A stretch of 64,000 nucleotides of DNA from Chaetoceros tenuissimus (Eukaryota > Bacillariophyta > Thalassiosirophyceae > Chaetocerotales > Chaetocerotaceae): positions 1 to 64,000 of the forward strand of contig BLLK01000040.1 in NCBI GenBank assembly GCA_021927905.1, given 5' to 3'. Positions 43,251 to 53,745 of this stretch are shown one piece after another. Below the pieces are notes generated by a model. That model made no database searches, was not told where the DNA came from, and was given only the letters and a program-made list of their open reading frames with translations. Every line of letters starts with the position of its first letter. Position 1 is the stretch's first letter. A program made the position numbers and the translations under genes.

Positions 43251-44099
43251 ATGGGGATACTACGACAGTTGAAAATTGATTATGATATTTTAGTGGTAGC
43301 TGACGGATGGCCGTCTTGGTTCTTTGCTCTTGAGGGTTTTAATTACAAGAGTATCAAGCTCTTCATGAAATCATCGCTCTCAGTCAAGGAAGAGTTTAAA
43401 GCTGTAGGAAGCCCTGATTGCATATTGAAGGAAGAAGAACTTGAGCAGTGGTTTGGAGATCATCCGGCTGGTCTGGTTTTGGTTCAAGGATCTAAATCCT
43501 TTGCAGAATGGCTCCACAACGGTTATACAATCAGTAGAGACAACAAGCAAATCACCATTATTAATGATCTGGAATACACAACGGCTGATGGTTTTCAAGT
43601 GTCTCATGCCGAAGTGGGTGGTGTAACTTCAGGGAAATGGTCTGTCTACGGAGAGAAGATGAATGTGTATTTAGACACCAGTCTTCATGTTCGGCGCCAA
43701 CTCAAACATGTTTTGAAATCTACGGAGAAAGTGAGCTCTCTGAGTGATCTTAGAAAAAGCAGCACACCGCTATTGCTACCTCATCAACTACTACCTGTTG
43801 GCTGGAAGCACCCTACTGTTAAATTTCCATCTGTCTTCAATAGAAATAAGGACGTTCTAAGGCTGCTTTCAAAAGATGAGCTTATGGAGGCTTATGATTT
43901 AGAACTGGGTTCACAATCAGCTTTGCGCAAATACTGGTCTTCATCTCAATCTGTTCCTACTCTCGCCTTTACGGCTCAGGCTCCATTAAAGGTTTTAAGG
44001 TGTATCTTGGAGGCTGCCTTTCAGTCGGTTATTCATTTGGGAAACAATGAGACTGTAAGGGACCATCTTTTCCCTTGTGATGCCAGTGCTGCACTTTGA
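43251..44099 (+). CDS. YR element 3 ORF2, unknown protein
   Basis: A 282-codon frame between gag and RT: DILVVADGWPSWFFALEG, AEWLHNGYTISRDNKQI, HAEVGGVTSGKWSVYG and PSVFNRNKDVLRLLSKDELM. No domain is recognised with certainty. Some YR elements of algae carry a methyltransferase at about this place, but I see no clear SAM motif here. Its stop overlaps the first codons of the RT frame. Confidence 0.6.
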   Translation: MGILRQLKIDYDILVVADGWPSWFFALEGFNYKSIKLFMKSSLSVKEEFKAVGSPDCILKEEELEQWFGDHPAGLVLVQGSKSFAEWLHNGYTISRDNKQITIINDLEYTTADGFQVSHAEVGGVTSGKWSVYGEKMNVYLDTSLHVRRQLKHVLKSTEKVSSLSDLRKSSTPLLLPHQLLPVGWKHPTVKFPSVFNRNKDVLRLLSKDELMEAYDLELGSQSALRKYWSSSQSVPTLAFTAQAPLKVLRCILEAAFQSVIHLGNNETVRDHLFPCDASAAL

Positions 44100-47000
44100 A
44101 GCACAGCAATTTGGACCGTGATAGAAGAATCACTCTTGGAGACAAGGATTCAGTCTTAACAGATTATACGGAAAAGGCTGCTAGACCTGATGATCCAGAA
44201 GCTGCAGTCGAGGATTGGGATGTTTACAGTGTTGAAAGTTTTCATTCTAGAATGACGGTTGGTAGTCAGTTTGCTCCTTTAGTGTGCACTGGAACTTATG
44301 ATGCTGAGAATCACTCTAGACTTTTTAATGCGCTGCGAGGCATGCTTCACAGGAGATACCGTAAGAATGTCACAAGGAGTCTTCTCAAACATCTGCGATC
44401 AGAGTATGACAACCGTAAGTCTACGGTATTCAATTCAGAAGCGCTCACACTGAGAAAATGCCAAATTGTAGAAAGTATTGAAAGGTTGAAAACTAAAGGA
44501 TTGATCTTGGAATGTGAAGATGAAAAGGCTATCTTGGATAGATTCAATTTCAATGATGCAGATGAGTTGGCTGTTCCTATACAACCTTGGATAACGAGGA
44601 GGAATGAAGTACTGAAGCAGAATAAGAGCAAGGTTCGAAAGAAGAAGCGTAAGAAGGAAGATACGTTGGGCCAGGAGCTCTTGACGGATATCGAAGTAGG
44701 TAGTGATGCAGTTGGTAGAGCAGCTGAATCAACCTGGTGGGAATGGTCAGCAGGATCTACTCTTTTCTTCTGGAGATGGCCTAAGAGGCTGTGGAAATCC
44801 ATTAGAGATGGTACTAAGGTATTTGTAGACAAGAGCAAGTTACCTAAGTACCGCAAGGAGCCGTCTTGGCCCAAGGACGAAGATCAACATGAAAAATTGA
44901 AGTCTAAGCTGAGAAAGGTCCGTGACAGGAAATATATTAGACTGGGCTATGTTACTAGTCTTACTGGATACTTTGCAGTACCAAAAGCTGGTACAGATAT
45001 TCGTGTAGTCTATGATGCTACAAAGTGTGGTCTGAACGATGCAGTGTGGGCTCCAAACTTTTTTCTTCCCACAGTAGACTCCATTCTGAGAAATGCTTGT
45101 TCTTTAACATGGTTCGGAGATATAGACTTAGGTGAAATGTTCCTTAACTATTTTCTTGACGAAGAGATTCGACCTTATGCAGGAGTTGACGTGTCTGAGC
45201 TTGAAGGTGGTAACAAACGGATTTTTGAACAATGGATCCGTACCTTAATGGGATTTCGCTGCTCACCATATATTGCTACTCAAACTTTCGCTTGGGGAGA
45301 GGAAATTATTACTGGAGATTTAGCAGATGATGACAATCCATTTGCGTGGGACGAAATGAAATTGAACCTACCCGGTTCTGAAGGTTATGACCCGACTATG
45401 CCTTGGATGTATAAGTGGAACTCCAAGCACAAGCGTATGCCTGCCTTCTTTGGAACGTATGTGGATGATGTCAGGACTGGAGCTTGGTCTGAGGCTAGCT
45501 GTAGAAGTGCAACGCGTACAGTCGCATCTGTAGTTAATTATTTGGGCCAGCAAGACGCTGCTCGAAAGAGACGTCCACCTAGCAAGGTCCCTGGTGCTTG
45601 GGCTGGATCCATGTGCATTTCTGTTGATGGCGTGGGTTTATTTGTATTGTCTACTCAAAGCAAATGGGAAAAGGCAAAGGGCATCATAGAGAAATGGGCG
45701 GAGGAATTAGGCAATGATGCTAGAGTGCAAGTGAATCACAAGGAGATGGAACAGGATGTTGGCTTCTTGTGCCACATCAGTAGGACTTACCCTAAATTGT
45801 TCCCGTATTTGAAAGGGTTCTACAATACACTTAATTCCTGGAGGTTTGGAAGAGACGATGACGGTTGGAAAATCACGTCTAAGACCGCGTTGGTGGAATT
45901 AGCTAGTGAAGATAGGTCCAAGGATGACGATAGGGTGGTCGTTACTGAGTCTTCTGCTTCTAGGACTTATCATGGAAGAAAGAAGTCTCAGGCTGACGAA
46001 GATCCTCCTAATAAGGTGCAGACAGTGGGACGCTTTAAGTTTGACGTGGAAGCGATGGGCACTTTGTTGAAAGGAAATACACCCTCATTGAGATTGATTC
46101 GTGGTGAACGCATTTCAAAGGTTACTTACGGCTTTGGAGATGCCTCTGGCGGTGGTTTTGGAGGATCTTGGGTTCATGGAGATGCAATCATCTTCAGGTT
46201 TGGAATTTGGGGATCGGATATGGATATGGCTTCCTCTAATTTACGCGAGGCTACCAATGATGTTGCCTCTCTTGAATCAATGGGAGAGCAAGGTTTGCTT
46301 GATGGAGTAGAAGTGTTTTTCTTCACAGATAATTCGACGGCGGAAGCTGTATTCTACAATGGAAACTCAAAGAATGAGGCACTCTTCCGGCTGGTACTTC
46401 GCCTACATAAGTTGGAGATGATCTACAGCTGCAAAATTCATTTCATCCATTGCTCGGGGAAAAGAATGATTGCACAAGGCACTGATGGTCTTTCGAGAGG
46501 CAACTTAACTGCGGGAGTTATGGCTGGAAAAACCATGACGTCTTTCATCCCTATACATCTCAATGCTTTTCAAAGATGTGATCTGCTCAAATCTTGGCTG
46601 CTAACGTGGTTGGGCAAAGAGACTGAGTTTTTAGATCCTATTGATTGGAGTGTCAGAGGCCACGACATTGTGAAAGGCAAATTTGAGATCAACATCGATG
46701 GAATGAAGGCACCTGTTGTGAAGAACGGTTCCTTTGTTTGGTGTCCTCCTCCATGCTTGGCAGAAATAGCTGTGGAAGAATTGAGAAAGGCTAGACATAA
46801 GAGAACCGGGTCTCGTCATCTGTTTGTTGTTCCTCGCTTGATGCAACCAAAATATTTCAAACAGCTTCTGAAAGCTGCTGACTTAGTAATCTCTCTCCCA
46901 GTTGGACACCCTGCTTGGCCTGAAGAAATGTATGAACCACTAACCCTTGCTTTCGTTTTCCCTTTCCTTCCATACAGACCTTGGCAACTCAAAGGATCAG

Positions 47001-47248
47001 AAGGATTGCTTTCTGTGGGAAGGCAATTGCTATCTATGTGGAAAGAAAACTCGTGGACCGACCGACATCTTCTGCGGAAACTTTGGGGCTTCGAGAGATC
47101 ACTTCTTGGTATGCCGGAAGAGCTGGCATCCAAAGTGCTACAAGGCGACGGAGATGAAGTTTTACATCAACGAACCAGAAAACGACGAAGGAGTGATTTG
47201 GAAGAAGAAGAAGGATGTAAACAGATTCCTCACAGCAAGAAGAGGTGA
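44096..47248 (+). CDS. YR element 3 reverse transcriptase and RNase H
   Basis: Motifs in order: AGTDIRVVYDATKCGLNDAV, WFGDIDLGEMFLNYF (motif A), MGFRCSPYIATQTF (motif B) and FFGTYVDDVRTG (motif C). The RNase H follows with YGFGDASGGGFGGSWV (Asp), SSNLREATNDVASLE (Glu), VFFFTDNSTAEAVFYNG (Asp) and GTDGLSRGNL (Asp). This RT-RNase H arrangement without integrase or protease is the DIRS pattern. The frame has no early ATG near its start. Confidence 0.85.
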   Translation: MKHSNLDRDRRITLGDKDSVLTDYTEKAARPDDPEAAVEDWDVYSVESFHSRMTVGSQFAPLVCTGTYDAENHSRLFNALRGMLHRRYRKNVTRSLLKHLRSEYDNRKSTVFNSEALTLRKCQIVESIERLKTKGLILECEDEKAILDRFNFNDADELAVPIQPWITRRNEVLKQNKSKVRKKKRKKEDTLGQELLTDIEVGSDAVGRAAESTWWEWSAGSTLFFWRWPKRLWKSIRDGTKVFVDKSKLPKYRKEPSWPKDEDQHEKLKSKLRKVRDRKYIRLGYVTSLTGYFAVPKAGTDIRVVYDATKCGLNDAVWAPNFFLPTVDSILRNACSLTWFGDIDLGEMFLNYFLDEEIRPYAGVDVSELEGGNKRIFEQWIRTLMGFRCSPYIATQTFAWGEEIITGDLADDDNPFAWDEMKLNLPGSEGYDPTMPWMYKWNSKHKRMPAFFGTYVDDVRTGAWSEASCRSATRTVASVVNYLGQQDAARKRRPPSKVPGAWAGSMCISVDGVGLFVLSTQSKWEKAKGIIEKWAEELGNDARVQVNHKEMEQDVGFLCHISRTYPKLFPYLKGFYNTLNSWRFGRDDDGWKITSKTALVELASEDRSKDDDRVVVTESSASRTYHGRKKSQADEDPPNKVQTVGRFKFDVEAMGTLLKGNTPSLRLIRGERISKVTYGFGDASGGGFGGSWVHGDAIIFRFGIWGSDMDMASSNLREATNDVASLESMGEQGLLDGVEVFFFTDNSTAEAVFYNGNSKNEALFRLVLRLHKLEMIYSCKIHFIHCSGKRMIAQGTDGLSRGNLTAGVMAGKTMTSFIPIHLNAFQRCDLLKSWLLTWLGKETEFLDPIDWSVRGHDIVKGKFEINIDGMKAPVVKNGSFVWCPPPCLAEIAVEELRKARHKRTGSRHLFVVPRLMQPKYFKQLLKAADLVISLPVGHPAWPEEMYEPLTLAFVFPFLPYRPWQLKGSEGLLSVGRQLLSMWKENSWTDRHLLRKLWGFERSLLGMPEELASKVLQGDGDEVLHQRTRKRRRSDLEEEEGCKQIPHSKKR

Positions 47249-48497
47249 TTTGATCACTTCCCCGTTTCAGTGTGACTTTTGCTGGGCTGTCAATATTACT
47301 GGAAAGGAGGTTTCTCAATTCAATCAACAGCACAAGGTGTTAATGAGTTACATTCGCAGAGTCAATTTGGATATGATGTGGTCCAAGGAACCTAGTACAG
47401 TCTCTTCTACGATGAACAACCTAGTCAAAGCTAGAAAGAACAGTGCAAGATTGGGTTTGGATCCAGTGGTGATTCCTCAAGGTCCTTGGGAGTTAAGGGA
47501 CAATGCAGGCATGCAAATCGCGATTGAAATCTTGATACAGTCACAAGGAAAGGGAAGAAATGCAACAGGCTATCAGCAATTCGATTCGATCAGGAAGATA
47601 AGATCCAGCTATTCAAATGCTATACGTGGTAGTGCAGTTGGAGCCATCGATACCAAATTGAAGACTAATCGAGGAGTAACGTTTGGATTTGTTGGAGGTC
47701 CGACCGAATCTATACTGTTTGAGATGTTTATGCTTGGTCTAAGAAAAAGGATGGGAAAGGTTACCTGTCAAAACTTGGGTATCTCTTTTGAAGTGCTATC
47801 AAAATTGTTAGAGCTGTATGATGAAGAATTGGCTAGCGAGGACATTGGAAAAGATAGATTTCGTGAGATCATTGTTTTTGGCGCTGCTTTCGTGACTTTG
47901 TATGCTGCAGCATTAAGAGGAAATGAGGTCTTCTTCATGGAAAGGTCGGAACTTGTGAGAAGAAGAAACATGGGAGTAACTATTGATAAAGCATTGGAAC
48001 ATATTGTGGTTCCGCTGATGGGCAGATTCAAAGGAGAACATGGTGAAAGAAATTTAATGCTTGTAATGGCTCGCATATCTAGATCGGGTCTAGCTATAGG
48101 AAGATGGATTTCACAGCTCTCTGACCTGTTGCTCCAGGAAGGAAAACATATCGGAGTGGGGCCAGCGATATGTCATGAGGATGGTACTCCGTATAACTCA
48201 ATTGAATTGAATGGGGAGTTAGAATCTATGCTACTTCAAATTCAAGAGGAGTCGCCTGAACTTATTGACCCTAAGATTGACGTGAGAGCAAAGTTCAGTA
48301 TTAATAGATCTTTCCGAAGAGGAGCCACTACGAGAGTCAGAGAGAATGGAATAGATAGTCAAAGTTTGGAAATGAACAACAGGTGGAGAAAGCTACAAAA
48401 TGCTGGCGGTAGTGTGTCGTGTCTATCCATGAAGGATTTATACCTTGAAATTTCTCAAACCTTAGTCTCACGGTTAAAGTTTTCTCAGCACATCTAA
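46947..48497 (+). CDS. YR element 3 zinc finger and tyrosine recombinase
   Basis: The frame overlaps the end of the RT/RNase H frame by ~300 bp in another phase. A PHD-like Cys/His finger (CYLCGKKTRGPTDIFC ... CRKSWHPKCY) comes first, then a tyrosine-recombinase-like core: FGAAFVTLYAAALRGNEVFF (Arg-box), VPLMGRFKGEHG (mid Lys/His region) and SFRRGATTRVRENGI followed by NNRWRK (second Arg box and W). A catalytic Tyr would fall near DLYLEIS. The recombinase would join circular element DNA to the genome. The fold call is moderate because the second box lacks a textbook H-x-x-R. Confidence 0.65.
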   Translation: MLSFSLSFHTDLGNSKDQKDCFLWEGNCYLCGKKTRGPTDIFCGNFGASRDHFLVCRKSWHPKCYKATEMKFYINEPENDEGVIWKKKKDVNRFLTARRGDLITSPFQCDFCWAVNITGKEVSQFNQQHKVLMSYIRRVNLDMMWSKEPSTVSSTMNNLVKARKNSARLGLDPVVIPQGPWELRDNAGMQIAIEILIQSQGKGRNATGYQQFDSIRKIRSSYSNAIRGSAVGAIDTKLKTNRGVTFGFVGGPTESILFEMFMLGLRKRMGKVTCQNLGISFEVLSKLLELYDEELASEDIGKDRFREIIVFGAAFVTLYAAALRGNEVFFMERSELVRRRNMGVTIDKALEHIVVPLMGRFKGEHGERNLMLVMARISRSGLAIGRWISQLSDLLLQEGKHIGVGPAICHEDGTPYNSIELNGELESMLLQIQEESPELIDPKIDVRAKFSINRSFRRGATTRVRENGIDSQSLEMNNRWRKLQNAGGSVSCLSMKDLYLEISQTLVSRLKFSQHI

Positions 48498-48577
48498 TTT
48501 ACAGGTAGTTCAGTTGGTTACGCGCATTACGACTATCTATGAAAAGTCAAGGTCCCTGCTGCAACAGAGTCTCGCTT

Positions 48578-49122
48578 CTCTAAGTCTTTGGAACTATTGG
48601 GTTTCTTGTTAGTAAATGGCATTGCAAACTAATGAGTGAGTCCGACCTGATAGTATTGTCTGAAATGGATATATTTAGTAATGAAGGGGGGTTTTGTGCT
48701 TTGATGAAGACATGGCTTCATCTACCGCTGTACTATTGCTGTTCTAAACCAAACTATCATTGATAGTTTTGGAGGGGCACATTGAGAAGGTAAAAGAATA
48801 GATGGAGGGGAAGTGGATAGTGCAATCCATGCTTGACCGACAGCCTCTATTTCTAAGAGATGTTTTTAAGGTTTAATCACCTTAAACTCCTAGGATCTTT
48901 CCTGGAGTTAAAGTCTCGCCTTATCCCTTAGTATCCAGCCGCAGATCGATGTCAGAATCTTTTATCTCAGTATACCCCGAGTTACTAGCCAGCTGATGAT
49001 CCTGGTTAATATTTCTTTCTAGGATCAACTTCGGGCTAGGAGGGTGAGCCTGCTCACCCCCCTGCTATATAAGAGGTTTACCTCTTGTTGGACTATCCTA
49101 TTTCGGAACCAAAGACTTAGAT
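48578..49122. repeat. YR element 3 3' structured end
   Basis: Bounded by inverted CTAAGTCTTTGG (48580-48591) and CCAAAGACTTAG (49109-49120). It contains the same small hairpins and >85% the same sequence as 24802-25353. Its retention in a copy that lost all genes argues for a cis-acting role in replication or integration. Confidence 0.7.
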
Positions 49123-49185
49123 TAGTTGAGTAATACGTAATCCTGATCTACTGCATTTATCTTTAGTATCTACTTTGCATCCCAT

Positions 49186-49473
49186 GTACGTAGATTGATA
49201 CTATATATGTATAAACATCATTTTGTCCATTTGTTAAATATATATAAAAAAAGAACATAATGAGGACGAAAAAAAGAAAACATTTTTTCTGGACACATAA
49301 TTCCACCGCGTCATGTTAAATCTATGTACGTACAAGGCTACATATCCAAGGAAAAAAAAGGCGCGAAAATCAAAAGGGAAGACATTTTATATTCCCACTT
49401 ACTAAAAGGAAGGAAAGAAGCCTAACATATGTTTTTACAGCGAATGAAGAGTGAAACGAGAGAATCTATCTAC
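49186..49473. other. AT-rich spacer upstream of module M1
   Basis: It contains TATATA-rich stretches and a sequence near 49380-49430 (GACATTTTATATTCCCACTTACTAAAA) whose pattern recurs before M2 and M3. No gene is seen. Confidence 0.45.
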
Positions 49474-49724
49474 ACACAGATGTTTCCTTTGAAGTGCTGT
49501 GGTGCAGAGCTTGAGAAACTCTCCAACCACTAGTTGTCTCCGTGGACAGCGAGCCACAAAGGATAGTCTGTACATTCTCAGTGTTTATTGTTACCGAAGA
49601 ACGGAAGAGCTAGCTAGAAAAATCCTGCTGTACTTCTTGTGGAAGTGTACCTCTGAGCCATGTCGTCGTCGGTTCATGTACCTCTTATGGATGAGGAGCA
49701 GGTTCATTCAACTCCCTTGAATGA
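49474..49724 (+). repeat. Module M1 (251 bp), head of unit 1
   Basis: Nearly identical to 52375-52626 and 56467-56718, all in the same orientation and all ending at TTGAATGA. M1 lacks one T of a GGTTTCATG present in the other two, so its ATG (49660) stays open into the downstream gene. It could be a promoter with first exon, or a mobile-element end. Confidence 0.88.
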
Positions 49725-52124
49725 TCTGACATATGAAGCCTTTAGAAAACGCATTGCAAATTCAGCCTTTGCTTATTTGGATATGAGACAGTCAAGAGCA
49801 GAAGGAAATTTTTCCATGTTACACCTTAGTAAAAATGGAAAATTTACTGGATGTAAATTCCCTTCCAATGTGCGAGTGTATGGACGCAACACAACTGTAG
49901 ATGATGATATATTCTTTGTTGAGTGTCGAACATTTTCCAATTCGAAGCCATCCAGTATTGCAGCAATATTTATTGGATCCAACAACAAAGGATTTAGAAG
50001 ACAAAAGATAGGACTATACACAAATCCACATCTTGTATTGATTCAAGATATCATCTATGAAAATAATAGATTCCATTTATGTTTTCACTCACTCCGAGAA
50101 AATATAGATCTTCGAAACTCATTTCAGAAGAAAGAAGAGGAAGAATTAGATACCAGACAACTGAAAATACCAAGAAAAGAATTAAACAAACGTCCTAAAC
50201 ACCGAGAATATATTCAAGATGGTAAAAAGATTTCCATCAACATTTGGAAGGATGCAGGAATCCATAAACTATCAAAAGGAAATGGCGTGGATAAAGAGTC
50301 ATTCAATTTGGTCAATTCAATATTTAAATTGGAAAAAGTCGAACGGGTCCCAGTAGACAATGTGGAAGTCTTTCATTTAAATGGAATTTTTGGCATCGGT
50401 AACCATATCATTGCGAATAATGCGGAGAATCAAATGAAAAATTTGGATACTCTTGGATTGAATGGTTTGAAGAAACCAAGCACTTGGATGAATCAATACT
50501 CTCCGTCTTTTAAAGTGTTTGTTGAAAAGAGAACCACACTAAGAGTAGGCGAATCATTGTTGAGAAATTCTAAGGAAGAGATTATCAAAAAAAGAAGACG
50601 TTCAAAACAAAGATCACAACTCTATCCAAATGTACGAAAAAGCAATCTCAGTAAAGATACAACGCATTACATATGTAAACCATTTGCATGGCCTCCCAAT
50701 GTAGAACTTTTAGCAATTCCCTTCATGTCAAGAGATTGGGAAGAAGACGAGTTCGTAAGGTTTGCTTTCATAACCAAAAGACAGCTTTCTAAACTAAGGA
50801 AAGATTTCAAAAGTAATGGCATCCCTATGATAGAATACAACAAACAATTGAAGCAACTACATCAAGAAACTGCTAACCAATTTCAAATCAATTGGCCGAA
50901 AGATTTGAAATATAGAAAAATGAGTTGCAAAAAGGAGAATAGAATGACTGTGAGTGTGACGAAGAATATGTCTACTACATCATTTGAAACAGTAATTGAA
51001 AAAAGAGTTCAAAAAATTCGTTCTGACGATTCAAAAGGAGACTTTTCAATTGCAAATGGCTGTGTTGTATTCCGAGGCTATGTTTGGCCTTATCAGATGA
51101 CCGACAAAATGAAAATTGCAGAGAAAGCAATTGAAATATGCTACAGTGGATGTCAAACAGGACGACATTTTCCAGTGTATGGTATGTTTAAACATCATGG
51201 CAATAGAAAATCCAATCAATCCAATGCATCCGGCTTGGAACAGGAAGGATCTCAATGTAAACATGAATACTATGAACAAAACATCACATCAGCTTTAGCT
51301 CCAATTTGCCGAAGCTACATTAGTAGGCTTCATACTCAAGCGGTTGAGGCAGGAAGTCATTGTGGTGAGGTATTCATGCCTCAATTTTTAAATATATCCC
51401 ATGAAAACCACATGACAAATGTATTGGACATGATGCTAGTGACAACCCAAAAATTCTTCAATGGATTTCATGTCGATGGAGACCAAATGACAACAGCTGT
51501 TTACAAGGAATTTAAAAAACACCTCTTGAGTTTGTCGGATGAAGAGACCAAAGAATAGCAATTCGTAGGGAGTTGAGGAAATCAAACATTGACTACAACA
51601 ATGTACGAGGAGATGGCAATTGTTGGTTCAGATGCATTTCATTCCAATTACAAGGAACTGAATCAAATCATTTGCTTTGGAGAAGCATTCTATGTCAATG
51701 GATGATATTTCTAAGACAAAAGAAGGAGATGGATAAAGAAAAAGCTCTTGATTGGTTCGATGTAAATTTTGATTGGTATGATCAGTCCATGTTAGATATG
51801 AGTGAGAATGGTTCCTATATAGATGGATATGGTATGCAAGCTTTAGAGCTACTGTTACAACGACGTACTATCGTATTAAGTGAAGGTGATGAATTCAATG
51901 TACACTCAACGTCTGGTATGAAAAGTCTCGATGGTAAAAAACGACGTATTTTATACATGGTACTTACAGATCTTGAAGCAGAAAAGATAAGGGCCAGTGA
52001 AAAATATAGAATGGATCTCGCAGAAGCAAAAAAGATAAGTGATGATGCAGCCGAAGAAGTAAGACGTTCTGCTGAAGTGAACAATCATTACATTTGTATT
52101 GTACCACAATATAAAGTTGATTAA
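49660..52124 (+). CDS. Unit 1 protein: large unknown region plus C-terminal OTU cysteine protease, one frameshift
   Basis: Two frames overlap at ~51543-51558. The first (632 codons) starts in module M1. It includes GCKFPSNVRVYGRNTT, several basic stretches and, near its end, FFNGFHVDGDQM, whose H-x-D could be a metal-binding pair of a dioxygenase-like fold (weak). The second frame (51543-52124) lacks an ATG before its core: GDGNCWFRCISFQLQG gives the OTU Asp and Cys, and NNHYICIVPQY the catalytic His. A single frame change joins the two, so this is probably one host or transposon gene with a recent frameshift. OTU proteases cleave ubiquitin; OTU domains are also known in Helitron proteins, as in unit 3. 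The gene is followed by an AT microsatellite. Confidence 0.6.
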
Positions 52125-52374
52125 TTTTATAAATATATATACAATATATATATGTATATTATATATATCGATGAATGAAAATGAATTGTCTTCAACAGGA
52201 GGACTTAAAACAGAAAATTTGAAATGATTGAAGAATAGAGCTTTTGGAAAAAGGCACGAAAACTAGAGAACAAGACATTTTCATTCCACTTACTAAAATG
52301 AAAGAAGGAAGTCCAAAAAAAAATAAAAGTACACTGGATGGCTACGTTCTGTTCTGTTGGGCAGTAATAGAAGT
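52125..52374. repeat. AT microsatellite and spacer before module M2
   Basis: TATATATA-type repeats at ~52130-52170, then GACATTTTCATTCCACTTACTAAAA (in part), the same pattern as before M1 and M3. Confidence 0.5.
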
Positions 52375-52626
52375 ACACAGATGTTTCCTTTGAAGTGCTG
52401 TGGTGCAGAGCTTGAGAAACTCTCCAACCACTAGTTGTCTCCTTGGACAGTGAGCCACAAAGGATAGTCTGTACATTCTCAGTGTTTATTGTTACCGAAG
52501 AGCGGAAGCGCTAGCTAGAAAAATCCTGCTGTACTTCTTGTGGAAGTGTACCTTTGAGCCATGTCGTCGTCGGTTTCATGTACCTCTTATGGATGAGGAG
52601 CAGGTTCATTCAACTCCCTTGAATGA
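52375..52626 (+). repeat. Module M2 (252 bp), head of unit 2
   Basis: Matches M1 and M3 with a few more substitutions (for example GAGCGGAAGCGC). Unlike M1 it is not followed by an open frame on its own strand; the first gene after it runs the other way. Confidence 0.88.
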
Positions 52627-52761
52627 AGGGTAGTTATGGATATGTATATGTAGAGAGGTATCGATGGTGTAGTAACATGTGGAGTATGAATTGAGATGTA
52701 TCTTAAATGCAAGGTTGGACGTTGACATACAGACATGCAAATGAATTATGGAGAAGTCCAG

Positions 52762-53583
52762 TTATGGACCTTGATCACCTTCACCTGGAAGAACGAAAGT
52801 AGAGTATTGTGTTTTCAAAGTAATCAACATATTCTTAGCTTGTTCCAACGGAGTATTACTTCCGTAAATCATTTGCAAGGTGTCAGTATCTTCTAGAATA
52901 AGGTACCAATTGTTCAAGTTATTCTCAAAATCAAAGAGTAATTCCAAGATATTCCAAATATCGCTATCAAAGTAGCAGATGTCATTTAAACACAGACCTT
53001 CAGGAATACTCAATGGAAGAAGAACCCATGGATTGGATGGAAATTGATTGCCATTGTTTCTATAAGCTTCATTCATTACATCGACGAAGTCTTTTGCAAC
53101 CTTTTCAGCAAAGCTTCTTTCATCAGGAACATTTTCATCGATAGTACCAACTAATCCAATAAATTTTGTTATATAAACTGGATCGTCTGAGTACCAAATC
53201 TTGTCTCTATTATTAGATGCTAGAAAGTTCTTCATGGAAATAAGATGCAATTGAGCAGGATTTGATTCTCTTTCTAAAAACCCTTCAAAGTCATCACTGA
53301 CAGGCTTCATAAAAGGAACCACATGATTAGGTAAAGCATTTCCTTTCAAAGGAATACCAAAGAAAACTTTAGTATCATTTTTATTGTCAATAGCAAAGTA
53401 TCCCAAATGAGTCGTGCGCTTAGTTTGATTAGGAGGACAAACCTTTTTAACAATGCGACGATGACTTTTAATTTGGGATGGATGTTTTTTGGATGGAGAA
53501 GCAGAAGACGAAGGAGAAGAAGTGGATTGGTTAGTTGAGGAATTCTTTTTAGGGCGAGCCGTGTTTGTATAATCCTTAGTTTC
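52762..53583 (-). CDS. Hypothetical protein with Ser-rich N-terminal linker, spliced
   Basis: I do not recognise this protein. The 214-codon frame from the Met at 53406 extends upstream without a stop to ~53583 (ETKDYTNTARPKKN, a Ser/Pro/Lys-rich linker, then HRRIVKKVCPPNQTKRTTH). Just before that lies CTATAG, a plausible intron acceptor, so a first exon should lie at about 53.6-53.95 kb. The body has FGIPLKGNALPNHVVPFM, WYSDDPVYITKFIGLVG and ICYFDSDIWNILELLFDF. It is acidic at the end and has no membrane segment. It is the first gene of unit 2 and may be a passenger. Confidence 0.55.
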   Translation of the reverse strand, partial: ETKDYTNTARPKKNSSTNQSTSSPSSSASPSKKHPSQIKSHRRIVKKVCPPNQTKRTTHLGYFAIDNKNDTKVFFGIPLKGNALPNHVVPFMKPVSDDFEGFLERESNPAQLHLISMKNFLASNNRDKIWYSDDPVYITKFIGLVGTIDENVPDERSFAEKVAKDFVDVMNEAYRNNGNQFPSNPWVLLPLSIPEGLCLNDICYFDSDIWNILELLFDFENNLNNWYLILEDTDTLQMIYGSNTPLEQAKNMLITLKTQYSTFVLPGEGDQGP

Positions 53584-53670
53584 TATAGATAAGATTGAAT
53601 AGAATAATAAATGGAAAGAAAAATAGACTTATACGGAACATAGTTAAAATGTAAATTTCTAAAATGCCAT

Positions 53671-53745
53671 AGAAATAAGGAAAATTACCATCAGAAATAA
53701 GGACAATTGCCATCAGAAATAAGGAAAATTGCCATCAGAAAATAC
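53671..53745. repeat. 24-bp tandem repeat, three units
   Basis: AAATAAGG(A/G)(A/C)AATTGCCATCAG-type units in the interval between the divergent unit 2 genes, possibly within an intron of the left gene. Confidence 0.7.

Larger units (their letters stand above)
40651..49185 (+). mobile_element. YR retroelement 3, whole-looking, 8.5 kb
   Basis: The ends (CCCGTACTACC at the left, GCATCCCAT at the right) are set by comparison with the non-autonomous copy at 21360-25415. Four long frames follow one another: gag-like (40887-43157), an unknown ORF (43251-44099), RT/RNase H (44096-47248) and zinc finger plus tyrosine recombinase (46947-48497). A ~545-bp structured end follows. No large break is seen, so it may be young. 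It belongs with DIRS-like elements by RT and RNase H type but is unlike YR element 1. Confidence 0.8.
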
